NCBI GenBank assembly: GCA_913045375.1
Contig: CAJWQE010000001.1
Coordinates: 1 to 64,000 of the forward strand
Direction of reading: 5' to 3'
From: an uncultured Halieaceae bacterium
Lineage (GTDB): Bacteria; Pseudomonadota; Gammaproteobacteria; Pseudomonadales; Halieaceae
Length of the DNA stretch: 64,000 nucleotides
A model generated the notes under the pieces. It ran no database searches, was not told the origin of the DNA, and was given only the letters and a program-made list of their open reading frames with translations. Shown here in pieces: positions 1-9,474 of the stretch (positions are counted from its first letter, which is position 1; each line of letters opens with the position of its first letter). A program made the position numbers and the translations under genes.

Positions 1-1656
<1,656 letters not shown>

Positions 1657-1657
<1 letters not shown>

Positions 1658-2361
1658 TGGCGCATGTGAACTATCAACAGCGTCGCGAGCAGATCGAGCA
1701 TTACTTCGATCGCACGGCCGCGGACGTCTGGGCGCGACTGACCTCAGACGAGCCTGTGAGTGGCATTCGTGAAACGGTGCGCGCAGGTCGCGAGGAAATG
1801 CGAAATACCTTGCTGAGTTGGTTACCTGAGGACTTGTCCGGTAGGCAGGTGTTGGATGCGGGCTGTGGCACCGGCGTTATCTCTATCGAGCTTGCCAAGC
1901 GTGGTGCGGAGGTGATCGCCGTCGATTTGTCGCAGTCCCTGATTGAGCTCGCAAATGAGCGTTATTCGACGATGGACGAGTACCACCGCATTCAATTCAT
2001 TGTCGGTGATATGCGGCAATTAGAAGGCGAGCGTTTCGATCATGTGCTGGCGATGGACTCCATCATTCACTACGCAGCTCAGGATGGGCTTCGGACGCTT
2101 GAGACACTGGCGGACAGTGTTGATGAGTCGATGGTATTCACTTTCGCACCCAAGACCTTGCCGCTCGCGGCGATGCACGCTGTCGGAAAGTTTTTCCCTC
2201 GCAGCGATCGTGCGCCTGCCATCGAGCCAATTGCTCCCGCTGTTCTTTTGAGGTCGCTCGATCAATCGTCTGAGTTGACTGATTGGACGGTTGGTAGAGA
2301 GCACCGAGTTTCAACCGGCTTTTACACGTCTCAAGCAATGGAGTTAGTCAGGGAATGCTGA
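1657..2361 (+). CDS. bchM: Magnesium-protoporphyrin IX O-methyltransferase
   Basis: SAM-dependent methyltransferase that methylates the C13 propionate of Mg-protoporphyrin IX, the step after Mg chelation. About 234 residues, with the SAM-binding motif VLDAGCGTGVISIELAKRGA at about residues 65-85 and acidic loops VDLSQ and GDMRQLEG, as in BchM/ChlM. The ATG start shares one base with the bchL stop (TGATG); an in-frame TTG three bases earlier is less likely. Its 3' end overlaps the next gene by seven bases, which keeps the bchH-L-M-lhaA row coupled. Confidence 0.95.
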
Positions 2362-3785
2362 TTTCGCGCGAGCAATTCATGGCGTTAACCGCTCGAATTA
2401 ACGAGCGATATCTGCCATGGCTGAACGTTGTTCAGGGTGATCTTACCTTGTCACGTCTCGCGCGGCTGTCTCTCTTCCAGGTATCGGTTGGCATTTGTTT
2501 TGTGCTGCTGAACGGCACGCTTAACCGCATCATGGTGGTCGAGCTCGGCCGAGCCGCATGGCTGGTGTCGGCGATGTTGGCACTGCCACTATTACTCGCG
2601 CCAGCTAGGGTGCTTATTGGTTATCGCTCAGATACACATCAGTCCTTTTTGGGCTACCGGCGACTCCCGTATTTGTGGATGGGAACCATGGGGCAGTTCG
2701 GTGGGCTCGCATTAATGCCATTTGTACTCATCCTTATGACATCCGCCGATGCCAGTGCCTCGTGGATGGGCTTTGCCATGTCACTGGGTGCTTTATTGCT
2801 GGTGGGTGCGGGCATGCACACGACACAGACCGCTGGGCTTGCTTTAGCCACTGATTTGGCGTCCGAAAAGACGCGTCATCAGGTCGTGACAATGCTCTAT
2901 CTGATGTTGTTAGTGGGCATGGTGATTGGTGCTCTCGGATTCTCGTTGTTGCTCGAGCCTTTCAGCTATTTCAGGCTCATTCAGGTCATTCAGGGGTCAG
3001 CATTGGTCGTCGCTGGTCTGAATATCGTGGCCATGTGGCAAATGGAGCCTAGAAGGCCTGATCTTACGAGCTTTGAGCTGTCGCGACCCAGCTTTGGGCA
3101 GTCTTGGAGGGCGCTATCCAAAAACCCCGGTGCGCACCGACTGTTAATTGCGGTAGCTTTAGGGACACTAGGCTTCAGCATGCAGGAAATTCTTCTGGAG
3201 CCCTATGGTGCTGAAGTGCTGGCGATGTCCGTCAGTCAGACCACGCGGCTCACCGCCATATTCGCGGGTGGCATGTTGATCGCAATGGCGCTGTCGGCGC
3301 GCTATCTCGGTCGCGGGGGTGAACCCATACGGTTGGCTGCGTATGGTGCCGTAGTCGGCGTTTTCGCCTTTGCTGCTGTCATTATGGCCGGTGCCTTTGA
3401 TTCCCTGACCTTGTTTGCGGCTGGCACGTTATTAATCGGTATTGGCAATGGCTTGTTTGCTGTCGGTACGTTAACGGCTGCCATGTTATTGGCAGGCACC
3501 GCTACTGCGGGTCTCGTGATTGGGACCTGGGGTGCCGTTCAGGCAACAGCCGTCGGCTGCGCCGTGTTCCTAGGTGGTGCGCTACGGGACATGACGGAAG
3601 CGCTGATACAGGGCGGCATGATCAGCCAGCAATTGTCAGGCCCCGCGACACCTTATGGCGCGGTTTATCACCTCGAAATAATTATCTTATTCGCCTCGCT
3701 CGTTGCACTGGGACCATTGGTGCGGCGGCTAGGCAATGACAAGGACCAACCACTCACAATGAAACTTGCTGATTTCCCAAGCTAG
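2355..3785 (+). CDS. lhaA: LhaA/PucC-family (BCD family) light-harvesting complex assembly transporter
   Basis: Polytopic inner-membrane protein of the major facilitator fold, 476 residues with about 12 hydrophobic segments. The family (PucC/LhaA/Bch2) helps assemble light-harvesting complexes, probably by handling bacteriochlorophyll. Family-like stretches include the loop RVLIGYRSDTHQSFLGYRR and LNGTLNRIMVVELG. Placement between bchM and puhA is where lhaA (core antenna assembly, formerly orf477) sits in purple bacteria, so I favour LhaA over the LH2-specific PucC. The start ATG overlaps bchM by seven bases and has only a CAGGGA directly adjacent, so translation probably depends on coupling. 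Confidence 0.92.
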   Translation: MLISREQFMALTARINERYLPWLNVVQGDLTLSRLARLSLFQVSVGICFVLLNGTLNRIMVVELGRAAWLVSAMLALPLLLAPARVLIGYRSDTHQSFLGYRRLPYLWMGTMGQFGGLALMPFVLILMTSADASASWMGFAMSLGALLLVGAGMHTTQTAGLALATDLASEKTRHQVVTMLYLMLLVGMVIGALGFSLLLEPFSYFRLIQVIQGSALVVAGLNIVAMWQMEPRRPDLTSFELSRPSFGQSWRALSKNPGAHRLLIAVALGTLGFSMQEILLEPYGAEVLAMSVSQTTRLTAIFAGGMLIAMALSARYLGRGGEPIRLAAYGAVVGVFAFAAVIMAGAFDSLTLFAAGTLLIGIGNGLFAVGTLTAAMLLAGTATAGLVIGTWGAVQATAVGCAVFLGGALRDMTEALIQGGMISQQLSGPATPYGAVYHLEIIILFASLVALGPLVRRLGNDKDQPLTMKLADFPS

Positions 3786-3809
3786 AAACCACTACCAGGA
3801 GGACACACC

Positions 3810-4568
3810 ATGGGTACTGGAGAAATTTACTTAGACTTTGCAGCGATCATGTTCACCGTATTTTGCGGTGCATTCGTTTACCTCGTGCTCTATCTTCACA
3901 AAGAAGGTAAGCGCGAAGGTTTTCCGCTTCGTCACGACGGACCGGTTGATACCTACAGCACCGGTGTAGGCGGCCTTCCGGATCCAAAAACCTACAAACT
4001 CGCACACGGTCAGGGCGAGCGTACGGTTCCCGGACCAATGCCTGATCAGTATGAGCTTAAGGCTGAGCCCACACATGCTCATCCCGGAGCGCCCCTTGAG
4101 CCCACCGGCGACCCCATGGTTGATGGTGTGGGTCCAGCGGCATACTCAATCCGGCCCGAGCGTCCTGATCTGACGATTGATGGTGCGCCTCGAATCGTAC
4201 CGCTACGCGTCGATAGTGATCATAAAGTTCATAAAAATGATCCCGATCCTCGCGGTAAAGCAGTCTACGGCTGTGATGGTGAGCGAGGTGCGACAGTTGT
4301 TGATTTATGGGTCGATCGTGCTGAGCCACACTTCCGTTATGCAGAGCTCGATGTCGGAGACCGACGTGTGTTGCTTCCTATGACGCTTGCTCGTGTAAAG
4401 GCCGATGGCTCCGTTCACGTTAAATCGATCCGCGGCGATCAGTTCAAGCAAGTGCCCGGTTTGGCTAACCCAGATCAGGTGACGTTGCAGGAAGAGGACA
4501 AAATCGTAGCGTTCTACGGTGGCGGCACTATGTACGCAATGCCAGGTCGCCAAGGCCCCTGGCTGTGA
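3810..4568 (+). CDS. puhA: Photosynthetic reaction centre H subunit
   Basis: Caps the cytoplasmic face of the PufL-PufM reaction centre and guides proton delivery to quinone QB. 252 residues. One N-terminal membrane helix (about residues 8-30, EIYLDFAAIMFTVFCGAFVYLVLYLH) is followed by the soluble domain, with the family stretch GVGPAAYSIRPERPDLT and a YGGGTMYAMPGRQGPWL-type end. A good AGGAGG ribosome site precedes the ATG. The puhB start overlaps its stop (GTGA). It opens the puhA-B-C-E block. Confidence 0.97.
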   Translation: MGTGEIYLDFAAIMFTVFCGAFVYLVLYLHKEGKREGFPLRHDGPVDTYSTGVGGLPDPKTYKLAHGQGERTVPGPMPDQYELKAEPTHAHPGAPLEPTGDPMVDGVGPAAYSIRPERPDLTIDGAPRIVPLRVDSDHKVHKNDPDPRGKAVYGCDGERGATVVDLWVDRAEPHFRYAELDVGDRRVLLPMTLARVKADGSVHVKSIRGDQFKQVPGLANPDQVTLQEEDKIVAFYGGGTMYAMPGRQGPWL

Positions 4569-5188
4569 ACGAGTACGGGTACGAGCCCATTGCTGGGCTC
4601 CCTGGGGATCTGCCGGAGGGGGAGCACGTCCTCTGGCAGGCATCCCCTAGTTGGGAGTCGCTGGCTAAGCGCGTATTTCAGGTCTACACGGCGTCACTCT
4701 ATTTTGTGGTGTTGATTGCTGGCCACGCTATCTATCGCATCATGGATGGTGCACCGGTATCGGTATTGACCGGCACACTGGCATGGCAAGGCGGCTTGGC
4801 AATAACGGTCATTGGTATTTTGGCTTTCATGGCGAAGCTTTACGCTGAGAGCACGATTTACACCATCACCAACCGGCGTTTGGTTATCCGTTCGGGTGTG
4901 GCGTTGCCGATGATAGTGAACCTGCCATTAACTAAGGTGGAGTCGGCGGGATTGCGCCGCCTCCGGGACGGTACGGGAGACATTACGTTCCTGCCGTTGG
5001 AGGGTACGAAAGTTTACTGGCTCATGCTTTGGCCACACGTTCGACCTTTTAATTTCCGACGAGTACAACCATTACTCAGGGGTATTCAGGATCCTGATTC
5101 GGTTGCACGTCTGCTGGTTAATGTCATTGAGGAAATGCGCGAAACGTCGAACGAAGAGCTTGAAGCGACAGAGATCGCTGCGGTTTAA
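4565..5188 (+). CDS. puhB: Photosynthetic complex assembly protein PuhB
   Basis: Membrane protein that assists reaction centre assembly in purple bacteria. 207 residues starting at a GTG that overlaps the puhA stop. Typical features are the N-terminal LPEGEHVLWQASPSWESLAKRVF, two hydrophobic segments at about residues 40-58 and 72-92, and a PH-like domain beginning YTITNRRLVIRSGVALP. The usual puhA-puhB-puhC order supports the call. Confidence 0.93.
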   Translation: MNEYGYEPIAGLPGDLPEGEHVLWQASPSWESLAKRVFQVYTASLYFVVLIAGHAIYRIMDGAPVSVLTGTLAWQGGLAITVIGILAFMAKLYAESTIYTITNRRLVIRSGVALPMIVNLPLTKVESAGLRRLRDGTGDITFLPLEGTKVYWLMLWPHVRPFNFRRVQPLLRGIQDPDSVARLLVNVIEEMRETSNEELEATEIAAV

Positions 5189-5193
5189 CTGAC

Positions 5194-5210
5194 GCTAGTT
5201 CACAACTAGC
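5194..5210 (+). other. Perfect stem-loop between puhB and puhC
   Basis: GCTAGTT-CAC-AACTAGC forms a perfect 7-bp stem with a 3-base loop. It lies between the puhB stop and the GGGGGGA ribosome site of puhC. No T-run follows, so it is not a terminator. It could stabilise or process the mRNA or modulate puhC translation; its function is inferred only from position. Confidence 0.55.
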
Positions 5211-5222
5211 TGGGGGGATAAT

Positions 5223-5702
5223 GTGGGTTGGCCCGGATTGTTATTCGGGGTGCTTCGGCACCCTATCTTTTTATTGCTAGCGCTACTGGCACTGGCTTGG
5301 TCACTAATTGCCGTAAATGACCAGGGCTACCAAGGCCCGCCGCAAAAGCCTGATGTGCAGATCGTTGCTAGCGTTACCTTGAAAGTCGTTGATGGTGACG
5401 CCGGTGGTGTGATGATTCTTCCGTCGAGTGGCGCTGATCCAATTGTTCACTACGGTGCGGGGGAGGGTAGTTTCTTCCGAGGCGTCATGCGCACTCTTGT
5501 CCGCGAACGCTCTGCTCGTTCCATCATCGACAAGCCCGAATTCGTTCTCGAATTAACGTCACAAGGTGGTCTGATTTTGGTGGACGAACTCACCGGTTAC
5601 TGGATAGCGATTGAGGCATTCGGTCCCGATAATTACCGTGAGTTTCGATCGATCTTTGATAAGGCTCGCGAATCGTCGCTTGTCGTGGCGGATAGAAACT
5701 AA
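5223..5702 (+). CDS. puhC: Photosynthetic complex assembly protein PuhC
   Basis: Single-span membrane protein needed for efficient reaction centre/core antenna assembly in Rhodobacter. 159 residues with one hydrophobic helix near the N-terminus (about residues 8-30, FGVLRHPIFLLLALLALAW) and a periplasmic domain containing LKVVDGDAGGVMIL and FFRGVMRTLVRERSA, as in the family. The GTG start follows the GGGGGGATAAT leader; an ATG two bases upstream is in another frame. It is third in the puhABCE block and weakly conserved in sequence as usual. Confidence 0.88.
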   Translation: MGWPGLLFGVLRHPIFLLLALLALAWSLIAVNDQGYQGPPQKPDVQIVASVTLKVVDGDAGGVMILPSSGADPIVHYGAGEGSFFRGVMRTLVRERSARSIIDKPEFVLELTSQGGLILVDELTGYWIAIEAFGPDNYREFRSIFDKARESSLVVADRN

Positions 5703-5705
5703 GTC

Positions 5706-6494
5706 ATGTTTTGGCCTGCCTTAGCCACTGCTGTGTCCTCATGGTGGCTACTTACAGGACTTGCCCTCTTGTTGGCTCACCAGTCGGGGCAACGTGCTCG
5801 CGCCGGATTTATGTTGGTCTCGGTACTGGCACTGGCTGCATTACTTCTGGTGCCCTTTAACGCAAGTTTAAACACCCCAATGGCAGCCGCCATCGGATTC
5901 ATTTTAGGGTTGATCATTTGGTGTTGGTTAGAAATCAGCTATTTGCTTGGATACGTAAACGGACCCAACCACCACCCGTGCCCCCCACAGCTCAAAGTCT
6001 GGGATCGCTTCAAGGGTGCTGTCTCCACCACTATTTATCACGAGGCTTGTGTCGTAGGCGCCGTTGCATGTCTTGCTCTGATTAGTGTGACGGAACCCAA
6101 TCCCACTGCTTTTTACACGGTCACTGTCCTCTGTTTGATGCGGTGGAGTGCCAAGCTCAACTTATTTTTTGGTGTTCGGGCGTTCAACGAACGCTGGTTG
6201 CCGGATCACTTGAATTACCTTGTTTCCTATTTGAGAACCGACCGCTTGAGCGCTTTTTTGCCTATCTCGACCGCAATCGGTTTTTTTGTGACCTACCTGA
6301 TTTTTAAAAGCGCGGCGACTGTTCCGGATCTCACACAACAACTATCGCTTTATTTGGTTGGGAGTTTGATGCTTTTAGCGTCAATTGAGCACTTATTTCT
6401 TATGTTCCCGGTAAATGAGGCTGCCTTATGGCGTTGGGCCCGTGCCGACGAGCCGCAACTACGGGCAGTTCGGGTCGAAAAAGATGAGATTTGA
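5706..6494 (+). CDS. puhE: Photosynthetic complex assembly protein PuhE (DUF3623 family)
   Basis: Polytopic membrane protein of about 262 residues and 7-8 hydrophobic segments. The hallmark loop GYVNGPNHHPCPP (about residues 80-92) and the FGVRAFNERWLPDHLNYL stretch identify the PuhE/DUF3623 family found at the end of the puh operon. In Rhodobacter this gene influences bacteriochlorophyll levels and reaction centre assembly. The ATG starts three bases after the puhC stop with no clear ribosome site, suggesting reinitiation. Confidence 0.9.
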   Translation: MFWPALATAVSSWWLLTGLALLLAHQSGQRARAGFMLVSVLALAALLLVPFNASLNTPMAAAIGFILGLIIWCWLEISYLLGYVNGPNHHPCPPQLKVWDRFKGAVSTTIYHEACVVGAVACLALISVTEPNPTAFYTVTVLCLMRWSAKLNLFFGVRAFNERWLPDHLNYLVSYLRTDRLSAFLPISTAIGFFVTYLIFKSAATVPDLTQQLSLYLVGSLMLLASIEHLFLMFPVNEAALWRWARADEPQLRAVRVEKDEI

Positions 6495-6528
6495 ACGCTT
6501 CTTTTGTCTTATTTTCGTCCAAGTTTCC

Positions 6529-6557
6529 TTGACGGGCTATATTTCGAGGCATAGTGT
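6529..6557 (+). promoter_or_regulatory. Candidate sigma-70 promoter upstream of hemN
   Basis: In the roughly 200-base gap between puhE and hemN, TTGACG (6529-6534) is followed after 17 bases by TAGTGT (6552-6557). The -35 is good and the -10 is poor. A weak inverted repeat GGGAA/TTCCC (6566-6586) follows. No TGT-N12-ACA PpsR site is present here. This would separate hemN expression from the puh operon, but it is only a sequence match. Confidence 0.3.
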
Positions 6558-6691
6558 AGGTGTGTGGGAATGCATTTTGTGTTCCCGACTGACTGGTGCT
6601 CCTGTAGCGCTTCCGTTTGCGGTCTTCGGTCGACGAAACACCGGTGAACCCAGCCAGCGATTAACGCGGTACTGAACGGGGTGCGTACTAC

Positions 6692-8005
6692 ATGACATGG
6701 TCGAATCAAAAGCCGCCAGGCTTAGATGATATCTTCGATCGACATGGTAGCCCACACGCAATAGTGGGGGAGGCCATTGCAGTGGTCGACGAAAACGCGC
6801 ATCTGTCGCTCTCCAATGAATTAGGCAAAAGCAACGCCACAACGGCAGCGCTCTACGTTCATATTCCTTTTTGCCCCAGTCGCTGTCTTAGCTGCGACCA
6901 CCTTACTATTGTGGAACACGATCATAAGGTAATGGATCGATACTTGGCTCATCTACACGATGAGTTAGCGCTGATGGCCGGGCAGGCTCGCGTGCCTTTG
7001 CAGATAAATCGAATCCATGTCGGTGGCGGTTCGCCGAACTATCTTGACGATGTCCAGCTCGCTAGGCTCATGGCGTCTATTCACGGCGCTTTTGATGTGA
7101 CAGCCGACGCGAATATTTCGATGGAAATTAATCCTAGGAGAACGTCTCGTTCGCAACTCGACTTAATTCAGGGCCTTGGTGTGCAGCACCTGCATCTGGA
7201 GGTTCGAGATGTCGATGCTAATGTCCAGAACGAGCTAGGAAGAACACAGTCGTATAGCCTCCTAGAGGACGTCTTTAGCGTGGCGCGAGATATGAAGTTC
7301 GCCACCGTCAATATGGACTTGGTCTTTGGCCTCCCGGGTCAAACGTCAAAGTCGATCAAAAACAGTATTGCAATGATCGCTGAATTGGCGCCGGATATGC
7401 TGGTCTGTCAACAGTACACTAGGCGACCCCAACAGTTTCCTCATCAGGCAGCGCTTGATGATGATGCTATGCCGAGTCTGGCCGAGAAGCTCGCGATATT
7501 TAATGCGGTGGCAGTGGGTCTCGAGAGCGAGGGCTACGAGTGGATTGGGTTGAACGCGTTTGTGCGACCTGGTCATGCACTTAGCGAAGCGCAAACGAAT
7601 GGCACATTGAGGTACAGCGCATTTGGCTATAGCGAGAACGAGGTGTCTCAGGTCCTCGGTGCTGGACTGGGTGCAGTCAGTGAAGTGGGCGACGTTGTGG
7701 CGCAGAACTTTGTTGATATTGACGCGTGGCAGATCGCTATCGCTCAAGGTCGCCTTGCAACCCAAGTACTGATTGAGACCAGCGAATTTGAAGTCGCCCG
7801 CCGTTCGGTTATGCGTCGATTAATGTGTAACAGTGAGGTGTCTATATCGTCCGTTGACCAACCCGACGTATTGACGCTCGTTGAGTCGCTGGAGAGTCAG
7901 GGTTACACAGAACAGCGTGATGCATTCATCTATTTGACAGAGCTAGGGCGGATGGCGCTTCCGCATTTCTGGTCAGATTCGTCGCCAAGATTCCGCTGGC
8001 TGTAA
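6692..8005 (+). CDS. hemN: HemN-type oxygen-independent coproporphyrinogen III oxidase (radical SAM)
   Basis: Converts coproporphyrinogen III to protoporphyrinogen IX without oxygen, feeding heme and bacteriochlorophyll synthesis. 437 residues. The radical SAM cysteines are C61, C65 and C68 in HIPFCPSRCLSC, with the family tyrosine at residue 55. The C-terminal half keeps HemN-like GLNAFVRPGHALSEAQTNGT. The SAM-contact motif reads VGGGSPNYL instead of the usual GGGTPT, and HemN's GCN after the cluster is DHL here, so it is a divergent member; a HemW-like role cannot be fully excluded. The gene ends 12 bases from the convergent idi gene with no terminator between. Confidence 0.85.
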   Translation: MTWSNQKPPGLDDIFDRHGSPHAIVGEAIAVVDENAHLSLSNELGKSNATTAALYVHIPFCPSRCLSCDHLTIVEHDHKVMDRYLAHLHDELALMAGQARVPLQINRIHVGGGSPNYLDDVQLARLMASIHGAFDVTADANISMEINPRRTSRSQLDLIQGLGVQHLHLEVRDVDANVQNELGRTQSYSLLEDVFSVARDMKFATVNMDLVFGLPGQTSKSIKNSIAMIAELAPDMLVCQQYTRRPQQFPHQAALDDDAMPSLAEKLAIFNAVAVGLESEGYEWIGLNAFVRPGHALSEAQTNGTLRYSAFGYSENEVSQVLGAGLGAVSEVGDVVAQNFVDIDAWQIAIAQGRLATQVLIETSEFEVARRSVMRRLMCNSEVSISSVDQPDVLTLVESLESQGYTEQRDAFIYLTELGRMALPHFWSDSSPRFRWL

Positions 8006-8017
8006 GCGGTTTAAGTC

Positions 8018-8590
8018 TCAAGCACTTCGGGGCATCTGCCCACTGAACTCATCTTTAATGCGTTCCCACTCCATGGCGAACCATGGAGTTGTCTGCACGT
8101 TGTCGTCATTCAGCCATTCATCCACTGTATCGACGGAGACCCATGCGGTCGCTGCAATCTCAGTAGGGTTGAAGTCTGGCGCTGGTCTGCCTGTCACGTT
8201 CCCAACGAATACGGAGCACAACTCGTGTTCACTGCCAATATCATTGAACATGGCGTGATATTGAAACTTGAAGAGGAATGTTAGTTGGGACTCCAAGTTG
8301 AGTTCCTCTTTGAGTCGTCGCTGGGTTGCCTGAGTCAGGGACTCCCCGCGTCTGGGGTGGCTACAACAGGTGTTTGACCAGTACTCAGGCCATAGTGGCT
8401 TAAGCGAACTTCGTTGCTGAAGCAGCACCTCGCCCTGATCATTGAATAAGAAAATTGAAAACGCTCGGTGCAAAACACCATTGCCGCGATGCGCAGCTGC
8501 CTTCTCTTCAAAGCCTATAACAACATCATCGCTGTCAACGAGCATCAGCGGCTCATTGTCAAAGGATACGATGTTGGATGTCTCTGCCAT
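8018..8590 (-). CDS. idi: Isopentenyl-diphosphate delta-isomerase (type I, Nudix fold)
   Basis: Interconverts isopentenyl and dimethylallyl diphosphate, supplying the C5 units for GGPP, carotenoids and the bacteriochlorophyll tail. 190 residues. The catalytic cysteine is in WSNTCCSHPRRGES and the Nudix-like metal-binding region is RRLKEELNLESQL; HRAFSIFLFN and the metal/acid-containing EHELCSVF are also conserved. It is the last gene of the minus-strand pigment/puf row, 228 bases beyond pufA and behind a terminator-like hairpin, so it may be read through or have its own promoter. No PpsR box was seen directly upstream. Confidence 0.94.
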   Translation of the reverse strand: MAETSNIVSFDNEPLMLVDSDDVVIGFEEKAAAHRGNGVLHRAFSIFLFNDQGEVLLQQRSSLKPLWPEYWSNTCCSHPRRGESLTQATQRRLKEELNLESQLTFLFKFQYHAMFNDIGSEHELCSVFVGNVTGRPAPDFNPTEIAATAWVSVDTVDEWLNDDNVQTTPWFAMEWERIKDEFSGQMPRSA

Positions 8591-8774
8591 AGCGCCAGTT
8601 TAAATTGGTTTTGTTGTGTGCGTAAGGAAATAAAAAGACCCACTCCTTGGGGAAGGACATGTGAACTGAGCAATTCGGGTGGAGATCAGCGATCGTAGCT
8701 CTGGGGGCAGGGTGATCGCGAAGTCCCGATTGGGTTCACATCGCAGCGTCTGGGGGCAGCCGGTGCGTGGGTCG

Positions 8775-8804
8775 AAAACATCGGGGCCCTTTTCAGGGCC
8801 CGAT
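8775..8804 (-). terminator. Terminator-like hairpin after pufA
   Basis: Read on the minus strand, ATCGGGCCCT-GAAA-AGGG(C)CCCGAT forms a stem of about 10 bp with one bulged base, followed by GTTTTC. It lies just after the pufA stop. It fits a (possibly leaky) rho-independent terminator and/or a 3' stabiliser of the abundant antenna mRNA, like the hairpins that end puf transcripts in other purple bacteria. Confidence 0.65.
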
Positions 8805-8817
8805 TCTATGACGGTAC

Positions 8818-9018
8818 TTACTGCCGTGAGGGAGGGAGTGCCTCCGCCATGGCCGCAGGTGCCGCATATGGACCATCGATCCAGTTGTACTTCGCAGAGC
8901 TCAACAGGACGAAGTGGATCAGTACAGCTACTGAGAACAGGAAAACACCCTGCGCTACCAGTACCCGACGTGGATCAAAGATCTTCCAGATCCTTGAGAA
9001 GGGTTGCGTTAAGATCAT
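8818..9018 (-). CDS. pufA: Core light-harvesting complex (LH1) alpha polypeptide
   Basis: Small single-helix antenna protein binding bacteriochlorophyll a and carotenoid around the reaction centre. 66 residues: N-terminal [21 protein letters not shown], then helix [12 protein letters not shown] with the Mg-ligating histidine at residue 35, then the aromatic YNWIDG. The C-terminal tail is proline/alanine-rich. The ATG has a GGAGAG ribosome site. It follows pufB by 73 bases and is the last puf gene, the reverse of the usual pufBALM arrangement. Confidence 0.95.
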   Translation of the reverse strand: MILTQPFSRIWKIFDPRRVLVAQGVFLFSVAVLIHFVLLSSAKYNWIDGPYAAPAAMAEALPPSRQ

Positions 9019-9091
9019 TTCATCTCTCCATTTGCAATCACGACAAGCCCGTCAAGCCGGACAGTCGCTTGGTTAAGGTGATAGCCTCGGA

Positions 9092-9244
9092 TTACATTCC
9101 GAACCAGGGCTGCCACTTCCATACAGCAATGTGAGCCGCGCTTGCGATAGCCACAAACGTCCACATGCCTTTTTCGTAAGACCGCATGAACTCGCTAGCT
9201 TCGCTAGCTGTGAGTCCTGACATGCCTACATTTTCATCACTCAT
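9092..9244 (-). CDS. pufB: Core light-harvesting complex (LH1) beta polypeptide
   Basis: Partner of PufA. 50 residues starting at the ATG preceded by GGAGGTAAAACC. An in-frame upstream extension of 55 residues has no family similarity and is not used. The family pattern LTASEASEFMRSYEKG is followed by a helix with AAHIAVWKWQPWF, whose histidine ligates bacteriochlorophyll. The gene is separated from pufC by 230 bases rich in stem-loops. Confidence 0.95.
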   Translation of the reverse strand: MSDENVGMSGLTASEASEFMRSYEKGMWTFVAIASAAHIAVWKWQPWFGM

Positions 9245-9401
9245 GGTTTTACCTCCCATGTAGTAGTTCGCGATCTGTCGCAGCTCGGTAGTAAATACCT
9301 TGATACGACGTCCTTCACCGGAACTAGGGTGAAAACACCTTGGTTCCGCTGATCTTCCCGGAGAGACGTCTGTGTTAGCACGCAACCCCAGGGAGATAAG
9401 T

Positions 9402-9443
9402 CCACACAATTGTGTGGTTACGAGGGCAGGGCAGATACCCTCG
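9402..9443 (-). other. Two stem-loops between pufC and pufB
   Basis: A perfect 16-base palindrome CCACACAATTGTGTGG (9402-9417) lies next to CGAGGG/CCCTCG (9421-9426 with 9438-9443, an 11-base loop). On the minus strand both follow the pufC stop by about 30 bases. A third imperfect hairpin (GGAAC..GGTG-TTTT-CACC..GTTCC) sits at about 9325-9350. Intercistronic hairpins between pufA and pufL set antenna:reaction-centre mRNA ratios in Rhodobacter; here, with the order reversed, they would act at pufC-pufB. That role is inference. Confidence 0.6.
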
Positions 9444-9474
9444 CAGTTTTATTCATTTACCCTCCGCCGGGTTT

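Noticed and set aside
7346..7765. Minus-strand open frame of about 139 codons inside hemN
   Set aside because: Antisense to an intact radical SAM gene, rich in Cys/His/Arg as shadow frames often are.
8679..9134. Plus-strand open frame of about 150 codons antisense to pufA
   Set aside because: It is opposite clear antenna genes and has no domain features; treated as a shadow.
9245..9409. 55-residue N-terminal extension of pufB
   Set aside because: No similarity to antenna proteins; the ATG at 9244 has a strong ribosome site and gives a normal 50-residue beta polypeptide.
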